A DNA stretch of 64,000 bases from Gloeobacter kilaueensis JS1 (GTDB lineage Bacteria; Cyanobacteriota; Cyanobacteriia; Gloeobacterales; Gloeobacteraceae), in NCBI RefSeq assembly GCF_000484535.1, contig NC_022600.1:2170001-2234000 (forward strand). The letters are read 5' to 3'. Under the pieces are notes generated by a model. That model did not search any database and was not told the origin of the DNA. It saw only the letters and a list, made by a program, of their open reading frames with translations. The translations under genes and the position numbers were made by a program. Positions 33,561 through 41,895 of the stretch are shown in pieces; position 1 is the stretch's first letter, and each line of letters starts with the position of its first letter.

Positions 33561-33953
33561 CTAACTCTTGATGAGACGGGCGAGAAGAAAACCAACGACG
33601 AACGCGCCACCGACGCTCAGCAGAGGCTGCTTGCGGATCTGCTTTTTGAATTGTTCGCCCAGTTCGTCGGTGTCGGTCGATTCGAGGTACTCCGCACCCC
33701 TGCGGATCGTCCCTGCGACGCCGCTGCTGAGCCTGCCCACCTGGGTACCGGGCTCGCCGTAATTTTCGAGCTTGTCGGCGACAGTGTGCAGCTTGCTCGC
33801 GGTGCCGTCGATTACATCGTCGATCCGCCCCTTCACCTGCTGGAGGTTTTCTGACTGCCTGTCACTACCGGGAGTGTCTTCGCTCCGATGGACTTTTTGC
33901 TCTTCTTCGAGCGGATTTGCAGCGCCTGGAATGTGGTTCGTCTGGCTTTCCAT
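33561..33953 (-). CDS. DUF883/YqjD-like membrane-anchored protein
   Basis: 130 aa. A charged, hydrophilic N-terminal half with a helical segment (about 35-105; KGRIDDVIDGTASKLHTVAD) and a single C-terminal anchor ending KQPLLSVGGAFVVGFLLARL, which is the diagnostic tail of ElaB/YqjD/DUF883 proteins. In enterobacteria these bind ribosomes at the inner membrane under stress. First gene of the three-gene operon. Confidence 0.78.
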   Translation of the reverse strand: MESQTNHIPGAANPLEEEQKVHRSEDTPGSDRQSENLQQVKGRIDDVIDGTASKLHTVADKLENYGEPGTQVGRLSSGVAGTIRRGAEYLESTDTDELGEQFKKQIRKQPLLSVGGAFVVGFLLARLIKS

Positions 33954-34080
33954 AATCGTCTTTTACAACCGTCTTTTGCTTCTGGGTCACGTATCCCCCA
34001 GAATAGGTTGCAATCGAGTTGCAGACATTGTTCGCGAGAGAGAAATCGGCCCCGCCGAAGGGTAGAATCCGCTTTGGGTG

Positions 34081-34974
34081 CTAACGGCAGCGCAAAGAAG
34101 CGAGATCGACATCCGGCAGGCGGGTGCGCTCAGAACCAGCAACGCGCTCCATCGGACCGCCGCGCACGTAGTAGTCGCCCGCCGATAAGCTGCCCATCGG
34201 TCTGCCGCCGTTAAATAAAAAGCCGAACAGGCCGCCCAAAAGACCGCCGCCCCCCTGGCCGCTGCCGGCATCGAGCACTTCGACCCGAATCCGGATCTCA
34301 GCCTGGCCGGGTCCACGGTTGAGAATGTCTGCGGTCGAAGCATAGACCGCTCCGCCTTGATCGCGCAGTTGCTCGGTAAAGCTAAAGCGCGCATCGCTGT
34401 AGTCGTTTACCTGCCAGCACAGCCGGTCGAGGCGCTCGCCGGTCTGCACCTTGTAGGTGCTGTAGAGCTTCGAGAGGTCGCCGGGTAGACTGAGCTGCTC
34501 GCTCTGGTAATTGTTGCCGCCACCAAAGCCACCGCGCGCGTCGTAGATCTGCGATTGAAAGCGCCAGCTACCGCGCACCCACTCCGGCACCACATCCGCC
34601 ACCCCGAGCTGGAAGGCAGAGCTACTTGCACTCGCCCGGTAGCCGCCCCGGCGACTATTCGCCCGATCGCTGCTGGCACGGCCATTGAGGGTCGGTTCAT
34701 CGACGGTGGCGATACCCAGTTGCTGGCGCAGGCGGTTGGCGTCCTTGCTATTTACTACACCGTCGCCGTTGAGATCGGCGCGCGCACTTTGATCGCCGTC
34801 GAGCAGTCCCGAGCCGTCCAGGTACTGTTCTAAAAGGCCCAGGTCAGCGCGGTCCACCTTGCCATCGCCGTTGAGATCCCCCGCCGTCTGGGCGCTGAGC
34901 GGCCCGACCGCCAGCAACAGCACCAGGGCAGCGACCGGCCCAGAGAATCTGATTGGACTTTGAAAGATTGCCAC
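34081..34974 (-). CDS. Secreted dockerin type I repeat protein
   Basis: 297 aa with a signal peptide (VAALVLLLAVGPLSA, cleavage about AQTA). Residues 31-90 hold a complete dockerin type I domain: two EF-hand-like calcium loops, DLNGDGKVDRADL and DLNGDGVVNSKDA, about 34 residues apart. The rest (about 120-297) is an unrecognised beta-rich domain with GVADVVPEWVRGSWRFQSQ and a Gly-rich stretch (GGGGLLGGLFGFLFNGG). Cellulosomes are not known in cyanobacteria, so the dockerin probably serves another surface-assembly role. No cohesin gene is in the window. Confidence 0.8.
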   Translation of the reverse strand: MAIFQSPIRFSGPVAALVLLLAVGPLSAQTAGDLNGDGKVDRADLGLLEQYLDGSGLLDGDQSARADLNGDGVVNSKDANRLRQQLGIATVDEPTLNGRASSDRANSRRGGYRASASSSAFQLGVADVVPEWVRGSWRFQSQIYDARGGFGGGNNYQSEQLSLPGDLSKLYSTYKVQTGERLDRLCWQVNDYSDARFSFTEQLRDQGGAVYASTADILNRGPGQAEIRIRVEVLDAGSGQGGGGLLGGLFGFLFNGGRPMGSLSAGDYYVRGGPMERVAGSERTRLPDVDLASLRCR

Positions 34975-35075
34975 TGCTCTTTTGACAGCCTCCGGCTGGC
35001 CCAGGTTCCCCCTCCATTGTGGGCCGGACGCGAAATTAGAGACAATAGGAAAGTACCCCAGAGCGAAGCACAGCC

Positions 35076-36071
35076 GTGATTCTCAAACACGAACATCTCG
35101 AAGCCAAGCAGCAAGAACTGTACGACGTGATCGTGGTCGGCGGGGGAGCCGGTGGATTGTCGGCGGCGGTGTATCTCGCCCGCTACAACCTGAAGGTGCT
35201 CGTCATCGAAAAAGGACGGGGCCGCTCCTTCTGGATGCAAAAGCTCTGGAATTACCTTCCGGCTGTGATCAGCGGCAAAGAACTGATCGAGGGGGGCAGG
35301 ATGATGGCCCTCGACTACGGGGCCGACTGGCTGAATGGCTTTGTCGAGTCGGTACAGGATACTGGCGGCGAGTTTGCCGTGCGCGTCAAGTACCGCCTCA
35401 AAAATAGCGAGTACCCGGTCTTCCGCTCGAAGTACCTGATCGCGGCGAGCGGTCTCATCGACGTACTGCCGCATCTGGCCGATATGCAAAATGTCTACGA
35501 GTACGCGGGCTACAACCTGCACGTCTGCTTGATCTGCGACGGCCACGAGATGACCGACCAGCGTGCCGCCCTGATCGCAGGCAGCGAGTCTGCGATCAAC
35601 ACCGCCTTTTTTCTGAGCTGGTTCACCCCCTACATCAGCGTTCTCACCCAGGGCGCTTTTCCGGTCAGTGAGGCGATGCGCACCAAGCTGGCCGAGCACG
35701 GCTATCCGCTCATCGAAAAACCGATTGCCCGCTTCCTGGGCCGCGACCACGTGATGGACGGCATCGAATTTACCGACGGCACCGTGCTCAAAGTAGACAC
35801 GGGCCTTGTCTCGATGGGCTCGATCCGCCACAACGAATACCTCGAAGGTCTGGACCTCCAAAAAGACAGCGAAGACATCGTTACCGACGGCTACTGCCGC
35901 ACCTCCCACCCGCGCCTCTTCGCCGTAGGCGATCTTAAAAAGGGCCTCAACCAGGTTTCGATCGCCGTCGCCGACGGCACCTTGGCCGCCACCGCGATCT
36001 GGAAGGAGATCCGGCGCGAGCAACCGGCGCGCAAGTGGCTCGAAAACCTGCGCCAGCCCGAAGTGGTTTAA
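35076..36071 (+). CDS. Thioredoxin-reductase-like flavoprotein with altered NADPH site
   Basis: 331 aa, GTG start. FAD-binding Rossmann VIVVGGGAGGLSAAVYLAR (about 18-36), redox-active C151-LI-C154 in HVCLICDGHEM, and the FAD motif FAVGDLKKGLNQVSIAVADG near the C-terminus. The NADPH domain keeps a Gly/Ser motif (IAGSESAINTA) but where classical TrxR has HRRxxxR it reads TQGAFPVSEAMR, so NADPH binding is doubtful. Gloeobacter is known for such deep-branching, pyridine-nucleotide-independent TrxR-like enzymes, where ferredoxin or another flavin may be the donor. Function as a disulfide reductase is likely; the donor is uncertain. Confidence 0.85.
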   Translation: MILKHEHLEAKQQELYDVIVVGGGAGGLSAAVYLARYNLKVLVIEKGRGRSFWMQKLWNYLPAVISGKELIEGGRMMALDYGADWLNGFVESVQDTGGEFAVRVKYRLKNSEYPVFRSKYLIAASGLIDVLPHLADMQNVYEYAGYNLHVCLICDGHEMTDQRAALIAGSESAINTAFFLSWFTPYISVLTQGAFPVSEAMRTKLAEHGYPLIEKPIARFLGRDHVMDGIEFTDGTVLKVDTGLVSMGSIRHNEYLEGLDLQKDSEDIVTDGYCRTSHPRLFAVGDLKKGLNQVSIAVADGTLAATAIWKEIRREQPARKWLENLRQPEVV

Positions 36072-36092
36072 CAGCTCAAGGCCCCTGCCCGC

Positions 36093-36255
36093 CTTCACCC
36101 ATCCCCCCTGCAGCTGCTCCTGCCAGACTCCCTGATTGTCCTCACCCATCCCCCCTGCAGCCCAGTTACAGTGAACCCCCCCTCTCCTCCCCTGCCCAGC
36201 GGGGGCAGGGGAGGAGAGGGGGGGCAGGGGGGGTGTGGAGGGGTGGGGGACGGTC
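36093..36255 (+). repeat. Dispersed repeat copy 2 (uninterrupted)
   Basis: The clearest copy. Order: CTTCACCCATCCC and CTGCTCCTGCCAGACTCC arm; GCAGCCCAGTTACAGTGAA plus seven C; a perfect 16-bp hairpin (36182-36197 with 36203-36218, loop AGCGG); and a G-rich tail with runs of 7, 7, 4 and 5 G that could form a G-quadruplex. It lies just after the TrxR-like gene. The rest of the 328-base gene-free stretch (36072-36399) holds nothing further that I recognise, apart from a possible -10 TGATAC upstream of the DUF2237 gene. Confidence 0.85.
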
Positions 36256-36399
36256 TTAGTCACTACCCAAAAAAGCAAAAGAACGACCAGCTCCTATTGG
36301 ATCCCAAGCCCCCTGACCTGCGCGGTGTGAGCTTGAAGCTGGTCTGATTGAACGCACCAGTGTGATACGGTAGGCGCATCAATCTGTGCGGGCTTTTCG

Positions 36400-36765
36400 A
36401 TGTCACAGGCAAAGAACGTCCTCGGCGGCCCCCTGCAGACCTGCTGCCAATCCCCACTGACTGGCTTTTACCGCACTGGCCTCTGCGAGACCGGGCCCGA
36501 AGATAGCGGAGTACACGTAGTCTGTGCCCGCGTCAGCGAAGCTTTTTTGAGCTACACGCGGGCGATGGGCAACGACCTTTCGACTCCCGTACCGGCGGCG
36601 CGCTTTCCTGGCCTCAAGCCGGGCGATTGCTGGTGCCTTTGTGCGGCGCGCTGGCTTGAGGCGCTGCGCGATGGGGTGGCCCCGCCGGTGGTCCTGGCGG
36701 CGACCCACGAGGCTGCCCTGCGGACGGTTTCGCTCGCGGATCTCAAGGCGCACAGCATCGACTGA
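36400..36765 (+). CDS. DUF2237 family protein
   Basis: 121 aa, whole-length match to DUF2237 as I know it: NVLGGPLQTCCQSPLTGFYR, CETGPEDSGVHVVCA, RAMGNDLSTPVP, FPGLKPGDCWCLCAARW and PPVVLAATHEAALRTV. Several conserved Cys suggest metal or redox chemistry, but the function of the family is unknown. Soluble. Convergent with the amidotransferase gene 6 bases away. Confidence 0.92.
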   Translation: MSQAKNVLGGPLQTCCQSPLTGFYRTGLCETGPEDSGVHVVCARVSEAFLSYTRAMGNDLSTPVPAARFPGLKPGDCWCLCAARWLEALRDGVAPPVVLAATHEAALRTVSLADLKAHSID

Positions 36766-36771
36766 GGCTCC

Positions 36772-37563
36772 TCAGCCGATCGTAGTCAGTTGCACCGCAC
36801 CGCCGGGGGTAGCCGTAAGGATGCTGCCCGCCGGGACGCGCTTCCAGTGCTCAGAAGGAGTCAGGGGCTCGGAGGCAATAAGAAATGCATCGGGGTAACG
36901 CAGATCGCCATTGAGCCAGTACAGGCTCGGGGGATTGGGACGATTGGCGTAGCGGGAGGCCACCAGTTGCTCGCCGTCGCTGAGGATCAAGTTCAAAGAA
37001 ATAGCAACGTTCTGTTTGGCTGCCCAGTCCGCGAGAGTGCGGATCGAAGCGGCGAGGGCGTCGGTGAGACTGCCGCCCTGACGCTGCCACAGGTTGAGCA
37101 CAAAGGCAAAGAGGTGCTCGGAGTCGGTGCTGCCGTCGATCGCCTTGTAATAGATATCGTCGAGGCTGTCGCGGATCGGTCGGTAGAGCGTCTGGCGAAA
37201 GTTCTCGATAAAACCGTTGTGCTGGGCGAGGATCTGCTCGAAGCAAAAAGGCTGGCAGTTGCTGAGATCGACCGCCTGACCGGGGGTGGCGCTGCGGACG
37301 TTGGCAAGCAGGCAGTGCGAATGGATATAGCGCACCAGGGCCGGAAAGTTCGCATCGCCCCAGATGGGCTGGGTGCTGCGAAAGCGAAACGGTGAACCTT
37401 CCCGTCCGGGATCGTACCAGCCGAAACCGAAGCCGTCGGCGTTGAGCAGGCCGGAAGTCATCTCCTGTGGTCGATAACTCTGGAGGACGAGCGAAAATTC
37501 CGGTTTTTCGACCAGATCGACGAGGGCAAGGCTGGGGCCAAGGTAGGCGAGCAATCGGCACAT
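36772..37563 (-). CDS. Class II glutamine amidotransferase (EgtC/YafJ-like)
   Basis: 263 aa Ntn hydrolase. After removal of Met1, C2 of MCRLLAYLGP is the nucleophile. GFGFGWYDP, ANVRSATPG and QPFCFEQILAQHNGFIENF are the family's glutaminase motifs. EgtC removes glutamate from gamma-glutamyl-hercynylcysteine sulfoxide in ergothioneine synthesis, but no egtB/egtD lies nearby, so only the general class is safe. Confidence 0.88.
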   Translation of the reverse strand: MCRLLAYLGPSLALVDLVEKPEFSLVLQSYRPQEMTSGLLNADGFGFGWYDPGREGSPFRFRSTQPIWGDANFPALVRYIHSHCLLANVRSATPGQAVDLSNCQPFCFEQILAQHNGFIENFRQTLYRPIRDSLDDIYYKAIDGSTDSEHLFAFVLNLWQRQGGSLTDALAASIRTLADWAAKQNVAISLNLILSDGEQLVASRYANRPNPPSLYWLNGDLRYPDAFLIASEPLTPSEHWKRVPAGSILTATPGGAVQLTTIG

Positions 37564-37588
37564 AGGTACACAGTATCGGGTGGACTTC

Positions 37589-37963
37589 TTACTTATAGTT
37601 CCAGGCTGCCAGAGCCAGGCAGAGCCAGCCGAGCAGGTAGGCGGCCCCCCCCAGGGGCGTGATCGCTCCCAGCCACTTGATGCCGCTCAGGCTCAGGGCG
37701 TAGAGACTGCCCGAGAAGATCAAAGTCCCGGCGATAAAGGCGTACCCGCTCACCGTCAATAGCGGATTCGGACCGCTGCGCTCCAGCAACAGAGCCACCA
37801 GGATCAAAGCCAGAGCGTGATACATCTGATAGCGGGCGGCAGTCTCAAAAATTTCGAGCGCCCGCTCGTCGAGTTGGGAGCGCAGGGCGTGGGTTGCAAA
37901 GGCTCCGGCGGCGACGGCCAGCCCCGCCAGTACCGCCGCAGTGGCCAGAAAAAAACGAAACAT
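37589..37963 (-). CDS. DUF423 membrane protein
   Basis: 124 aa from the ATG at 37963, which overlaps the Nudix stop (TGATG), so the two genes are coupled; a longer frame upstream is unlikely. Four membrane helices are visible, with the DUF423 signatures AVAAGAFATHALRSQL, ARYQMYHALALI and AITPLGGAAYLLGW. Function of the family is unknown. Confidence 0.9.
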   Translation of the reverse strand: MFRFFLATAAVLAGLAVAAGAFATHALRSQLDERALEIFETAARYQMYHALALILVALLLERSGPNPLLTVSGYAFIAGTLIFSGSLYALSLSGIKWLGAITPLGGAAYLLGWLCLALAAWNYK

Positions 37964-38376
37964 CAATCTACCACCAGCGAATTCGATAAATAATGCTCCA
38001 GTTGTTCGCGACAATCGAGCGTCAGTTCTGCGGGCAGGGCGTCGAGGGCAAAAGCGCCCGCCCGCTCGACTTCGAGTTTGTCGCGCGGTCGCATCTCGGC
38101 GGCTTCGACAAAAACCTCCATGACAATGCTGACGCTATGAAAGCGCGGATCGCGCCTGGGATCGGAGTAGACACCGCTCAGCCGCCCGATGCGTAAGACC
38201 CGCAGCCCGCACTCTTCGAGCACCTCCCGGATAATCGCCGCTCGAATCTTCTCGTTGTTGTCCATCAGCCCGCCGGGCAGCACCCAGCCGCCGCGATGCA
38301 GTTTGACGAGCACTACCTCACCGCCCGGCAGCAACGGAATGGCGCGCACGCCGACCAGCGGCCTGCCCAACAGCAA
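37963..38376 (-). CDS. Nudix hydrolase
   Basis: 137 aa from TTG. The Nudix box is complete: GLMDNNEKIRAAIIREVLEE CGL (G-x5-E-x7-R-E-x2-E-E-x-G). The substrate is unknown. The frame stays open upstream and encodes WYIARTLLGLLLGRPLVG, which resembles the N-terminus of other cyanobacterial Nudix proteins, so the true start may be further up. No ATG, GTG or TTG is in frame there; an ATC at 38439 follows AAGGAG by 6 bases. Translationally coupled to the DUF423 gene. Confidence 0.87.
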   Translation of the reverse strand: MLLGRPLVGVRAIPLLPGGEVVLVKLHRGGWVLPGGLMDNNEKIRAAIIREVLEECGLRVLRIGRLSGVYSDPRRDPRFHSVSIVMEVFVEAAEMRPRDKLEVERAGAFALDALPAELTLDCREQLEHYLSNSLVVD

Positions 38377-38625
38377 ACCGAGCAGGGTACGGGCGATGTA
38401 CCAGAAGGTCGCGGGCCATCCAGGTTTAGCAGAAGTGATAGATGGCTCCTTTCTTAAAAAATCGCGTCGGCATCCAGTCTATCAATCTTGAAAGTCAGCC
38501 TTCAGAGGGAAGTGAGTGGACAGATCGCTCGATATTCTCGAAGGAAAGACAACAAAATGGTCACTTCCCAGGAGAAAAGTCACAGATGGGATAGTGTCGG
38601 ATTTGTATGCGAAGAGGACTCTGCA

Positions 38626-39417
38626 ATGCTATTTATCAGAGCTGACGACAAGAAGTACGGCGACCCGGCGATCGCTGAGCGCTTCGGCAGGCAGGCGCTG
38701 ATCAACGCCGAGGACGAAAAGCTTGGCAACATCGACCACGTATTTGTGAACGTCAACGACGCCAACGACCTCTACCTTGAGGCGAACCTCGGGGGCGGCC
38801 TGTTTGGTTTCGGGGGCAAGGAGTTTTTGATTCCGGCGGGCAAGCTGGCTGCGCGCGGCGAGAATCTCTTTTTGGATCTGCCCAAGGACGAGACGGCGAT
38901 GCAGGGACGGCTCGTACCGGGCAGCGGCCAGGATTATTTAGCCGGCATTCTCGCTCCGCCCTACGGTTACGCCGAGGGCCAGGGCGAAGGCATCAAAGAA
39001 GCGATCGGCGGTGGCACTGGCCTGCCGGGCGGCAACTTCGCGGGCAACGTCGGCGACTACGGTGGCCGCCGGGTGACGAGCAACGTCGTGGACGCCCACC
39101 GGGGCAAGATCACCGCCCTCAAGGGCAACCGCCTCTACGAATCGACGACCAGCGAGCAGTTCGGCACGATCGAAGAAGTCTACTGCGATCTGTCCACGGG
39201 TGAGCCGACCCTGCTCAAGATTCGCTACGGCGGCGACCAGCAGCCCGGCGGTTTCTTCAGCCTCTTTGGCAGCGGGCACGATGTCCTGGTCTCCCTCGAC
39301 GCGCTGGTCAAAAATGGCGACTTCTATTACCTGCGCGACCCCCAGACCCTCCAGATCCTGCACAGCGGCGACGAGAGGGGCTCTGTCGGTACACCGGCTG
39401 TCGCGCCCGAATTCTAG
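38626..39417 (+). CDS. PRC-barrel domain protein
   Basis: 263 aa from the ATG at 38626 (GAGG upstream). Two PRC-barrel-like units: about 20-85 (RQALINAEDEKLGNIDHVFV, EFLIPAGKL) and about 175-250 (LYESTTSEQFGTIEEVYCDL, DVLVSLDALV), separated by a Gly-rich linker (AEGQGEGIKEAIGGGTGLPG). Such proteins in bacteria are linked to photosynthetic reaction centres, RNA processing or stress; the role here is unknown. Cytosolic. Its TAG overlaps the bioB TAG in a CTAG. Confidence 0.75.
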   Translation: MLFIRADDKKYGDPAIAERFGRQALINAEDEKLGNIDHVFVNVNDANDLYLEANLGGGLFGFGGKEFLIPAGKLAARGENLFLDLPKDETAMQGRLVPGSGQDYLAGILAPPYGYAEGQGEGIKEAIGGGTGLPGGNFAGNVGDYGGRRVTSNVVDAHRGKITALKGNRLYESTTSEQFGTIEEVYCDLSTGEPTLLKIRYGGDQQPGGFFSLFGSGHDVLVSLDALVKNGDFYYLRDPQTLQILHSGDERGSVGTPAVAPEF

Positions 39418-40358
39418 CTACCGCCACCACGGGCCTGCATCCCCAGCTTCGCAAGCAGGTGCTGGTCCTGGGAGGCGGCGGGGTTCGGCGTCGTGAGCAG
39501 TCTTGCTCCTGCAAAAATCGAGTTGGCTCCTGCCAGAAAACACAGCGCCTGCAACTCGTCGCTCATCGCCAGCCGTCCGGCAGAGAGGCGAACGATGGCG
39601 CGAGGAAAGACGATGCGGGTCGTCGCCACCAGCCGCACCACCTCCAGAGGCTCTACTGGCTCCGCGTTGGCCAGGGGTGTACCTGTAACAGGCACGAGGT
39701 TGTTGATCGGAATTGACTCGGGCTGCGGGTCGAGGCTGCTGAGCACTGCCAGTAGCTCAAAGCGGTCCTGGAGAGATTCGCCCATCCCTACGATTCCGCC
39801 GCAGCAGACCGAGATGCCGGCGGCGCTGACCGCCTCGATGGTTGCAAGCCGGTCCTGGTAGGTGCGGGTGGTAACCACCTGGGGATAGTAGCTGGGGCCA
39901 GTGTCGAGGTTGTGGTTGTAGGCGGTCAGTCCAGCCGCCTTCAGACGCAGCGCCTGGTGGGGTTTGAGCATCCCGAGGGTGCAGCAGACTTCGAGGTCCA
40001 GTGCCGCCACAGCCCTCACCATCTCAAGCACGCGCTCGAACTGGGGGCCGTCTTTGACTTCGCGCCAGGCCGCTCCCATACAAAAGCGGGTGGAACCTGC
40101 CGCCCGCGCCGCCTGCGCCTCAGCTACGACCGCTTCCAGATCGCTCAGGGGCTGGGGAACAAGACCAGTCGTGTGGTGGGCACTCTGGGAGCAGTAGCCG
40201 CAATTTTCGGGGCAGAGGCCGCTTTTGATGTTGCTCAGGGTGCAAAACTGCACCTGGCGCGGGTCGTGGTGTTCGCGGTGAGCGCGTTGCGCCTCGTAGA
40301 GCAGGTCCGGCAGGGACTGGTGGTAGATGCGGGCAATCTCAGCGACGGTAGTGGCCAT
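39414..40358 (-). CDS. bioB: Biotin synthase
   Basis: 314 aa radical SAM enzyme that inserts sulfur into dethiobiotin. The [4Fe-4S] cysteines are in CPENCGYCSQS, the [2Fe-2S] region includes FCMGAAWREVKDG and CCTLGML, and YNHNLDTGPSYY and CCGGIVGMGE are typical. I use the ATG at 40358 since it gives the normal N-terminus; the frame is open upstream to 40472 but passes through the hairpin at 40408-40437. No other biotin gene is nearby. Confidence 0.96.
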   Translation of the reverse strand: MATTVAEIARIYHQSLPDLLYEAQRAHREHHDPRQVQFCTLSNIKSGLCPENCGYCSQSAHHTTGLVPQPLSDLEAVVAEAQAARAAGSTRFCMGAAWREVKDGPQFERVLEMVRAVAALDLEVCCTLGMLKPHQALRLKAAGLTAYNHNLDTGPSYYPQVVTTRTYQDRLATIEAVSAAGISVCCGGIVGMGESLQDRFELLAVLSSLDPQPESIPINNLVPVTGTPLANAEPVEPLEVVRLVATTRIVFPRAIVRLSAGRLAMSDELQALCFLAGANSIFAGARLLTTPNPAASQDQHLLAKLGMQARGGGS

Positions 40359-40407
40359 GGGCGACGCAGTTGGAGCACGAACAATGTAGCACCTGGCTTT
40401 GGCGCTC

Positions 40408-40437
40408 AAGCCGGATCTGGATTTGCAGATCCGGCTT
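40408..40437. terminator. Hairpin terminator
   Basis: Perfect 12-bp stem AAGCCGGATCTG (40408-40419) with CAGATCCGGCTT (40426-40437), loop GATTTG. It lies between the end of the 40447-40911 gene and the start of bioB, both on the - strand, so it probably ends the former's transcript. No strong T-run follows. Confidence 0.55.
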
Positions 40438-40446
40438 TGGAGTACT

Positions 40447-40911
40447 CTAGACCGCCTGCTTGAAGAGGCCAATGCCGTAATAGCAGGGATCTTTGGTCTT
40501 GCAGCCGCGCATCACGACCTGAACCTGGAACTTGCCTGCAATCTCAGGGCCAATCTTGATAGTGGGATAATCGCTGACGCTCACATCCTGGGCGACGACC
40601 TTGCCGTTGTAGATGAGCCGGAGATCGACGTCGGAGCAGTACTGATCGCAGACAGCCAGCAGTGCCCGCCTGCCGGTGCTCTGGTTGAGAGCGACATTAA
40701 AGAAAGTCGTCCGGTTGTTGGTCAGACCACCGGTGAAATATTTTTTTCCTTCGAGCTGGTAGCCCGGTAGGGCTGCCCGAGCGGCTTTGGCCAGGTAGCT
40801 CCCGACCTGCTGCCGCCACTGGTTGCTCTGAGCGATGGCATCTGTCGGAACCAGAAGCATCAGTGCCCCTACCGCTGCGAGGCTAAATCCAATCGGGAAG
40901 AGTTTTTTCAT
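40447..40911 (-). CDS. Secreted unknown protein
   Basis: 154 aa with a clear signal peptide (MKKLFPIGFSLAAVGALMLL, cleavage after AIA about residue 27). The mature part has four Cys in two pairs (AVCDQYCSD, RGCKTKDPC) that could form disulfides, and beta-rich text with SDVDLRLIYNGKVVAQD and KFQVQVVMRGC that is reminiscent of PPC-type beta-sandwiches. No family assigned. Confidence 0.65.
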   Translation of the reverse strand: MKKLFPIGFSLAAVGALMLLVPTDAIAQSNQWRQQVGSYLAKAARAALPGYQLEGKKYFTGGLTNNRTTFFNVALNQSTGRRALLAVCDQYCSDVDLRLIYNGKVVAQDVSVSDYPTIKIGPEIAGKFQVQVVMRGCKTKDPCYYGIGLFKQAV

Positions 40912-41012
40912 CGAAGTTCAGCTCCAGGAAGCTTGTGAGAGTATACGCACTATCGATAGGGATACCACGCACCTGTCATAATTTCCCAAAATCGCGTCTG
41001 CCGGACGGTCCA

Positions 41013-41753
41013 TCACACAATCGGGCTGCACTGAAAGGGGATCTCCGGCAAGTTGTGAAAGGCATTCTGCAGCGACTGGCTCCAGGCCCGGCGCATCTCG
41101 ACCCAGAAAGGATCGCCCTCCTGCAGGCGGCAACTCTGGGCGATGCGGAAGCTGTCGCGCTCGTAGACCAACAAATCTATCGGAGCCCCGACTGAGAGGT
41201 TCGAGATCATCGTCGAATCCATCGACAACAGCGCGCACATCGAGGCGGTCCTCAGGCTGCTGCGGTAGTTGAAGACGCGATCGAGGATGGGCTTTCCGTA
41301 CTTGGTCTCGCCGATCTGGACGAAGGCCGTTTCCTCGGTTGCCTGGATAAAGTTGCCCTGGGTGTAGACGAGGTAGAGCGCCGGAATGTCGCCCTTGATC
41401 TGGCCTGCGACGATCAAGTTGACGCTGAAGTCGATGTTGTCCTTTTCGAGGGCGGCCCGGTCCTGCTGCTCGATAAGGCGGATCTTCTGGCCGATGTAGC
41501 GGCTGATGGCAAACATATTCGGCAGCGAGTGCAGGTTCTCCTCCTCCTTGAGCACGTCCTGGCGCAGGAGGTTGATCACCGACTGGGTGATCGAGAGATT
41601 GCCGGAGGTGAGAATAAAGATCATCCGTTCACCGGGAATCGAGAAATCAAACACCTTGCGGTAGCTCGATACGTAATCGACGCCGGCGTTCGTGCGTGAG
41701 TCGGCTGCCAATACCAATCCCGCTTCCATCAAAAGTCCAAGGCAGTAGGTCAC
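41013..41753 (-). CDS. Anbu-type proteasome-like peptidase
   Basis: 246 aa Ntn hydrolase of COG3484, the ancestral beta-subunit (Anbu/BPH) family. Thr2 of MTYCLGLLMEAGLVLAADSR is the expected nucleophile, with the D/S of AADSRTNAG and a Lys in YRKVFDF as in proteasome beta subunits. The length fits. Other genomes place Anbu with ATP-grasp, alpha-E and transglutaminase genes; none is next to it here. Cytosolic, self-assembling protease; substrates unknown. Confidence 0.9.
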   Translation of the reverse strand: MTYCLGLLMEAGLVLAADSRTNAGVDYVSSYRKVFDFSIPGERMIFILTSGNLSITQSVINLLRQDVLKEEENLHSLPNMFAISRYIGQKIRLIEQQDRAALEKDNIDFSVNLIVAGQIKGDIPALYLVYTQGNFIQATEETAFVQIGETKYGKPILDRVFNYRSSLRTASMCALLSMDSTMISNLSVGAPIDLLVYERDSFRIAQSCRLQEGDPFWVEMRRAWSQSLQNAFHNLPEIPFQCSPIV

Positions 41754-41895
41754 CGTCGGCCTTCCCCAACGCTGGACACGCTCATCTTGCCATCTTGAGC
41801 AGCCAGATCGCAGGATGCCTATTTACAGGCGGCCTGTCGTTTGCGGGCGTCCTCTGCTAGGATCCCCTCAAGCATCGTTCAGCAAGGGACGCGAG

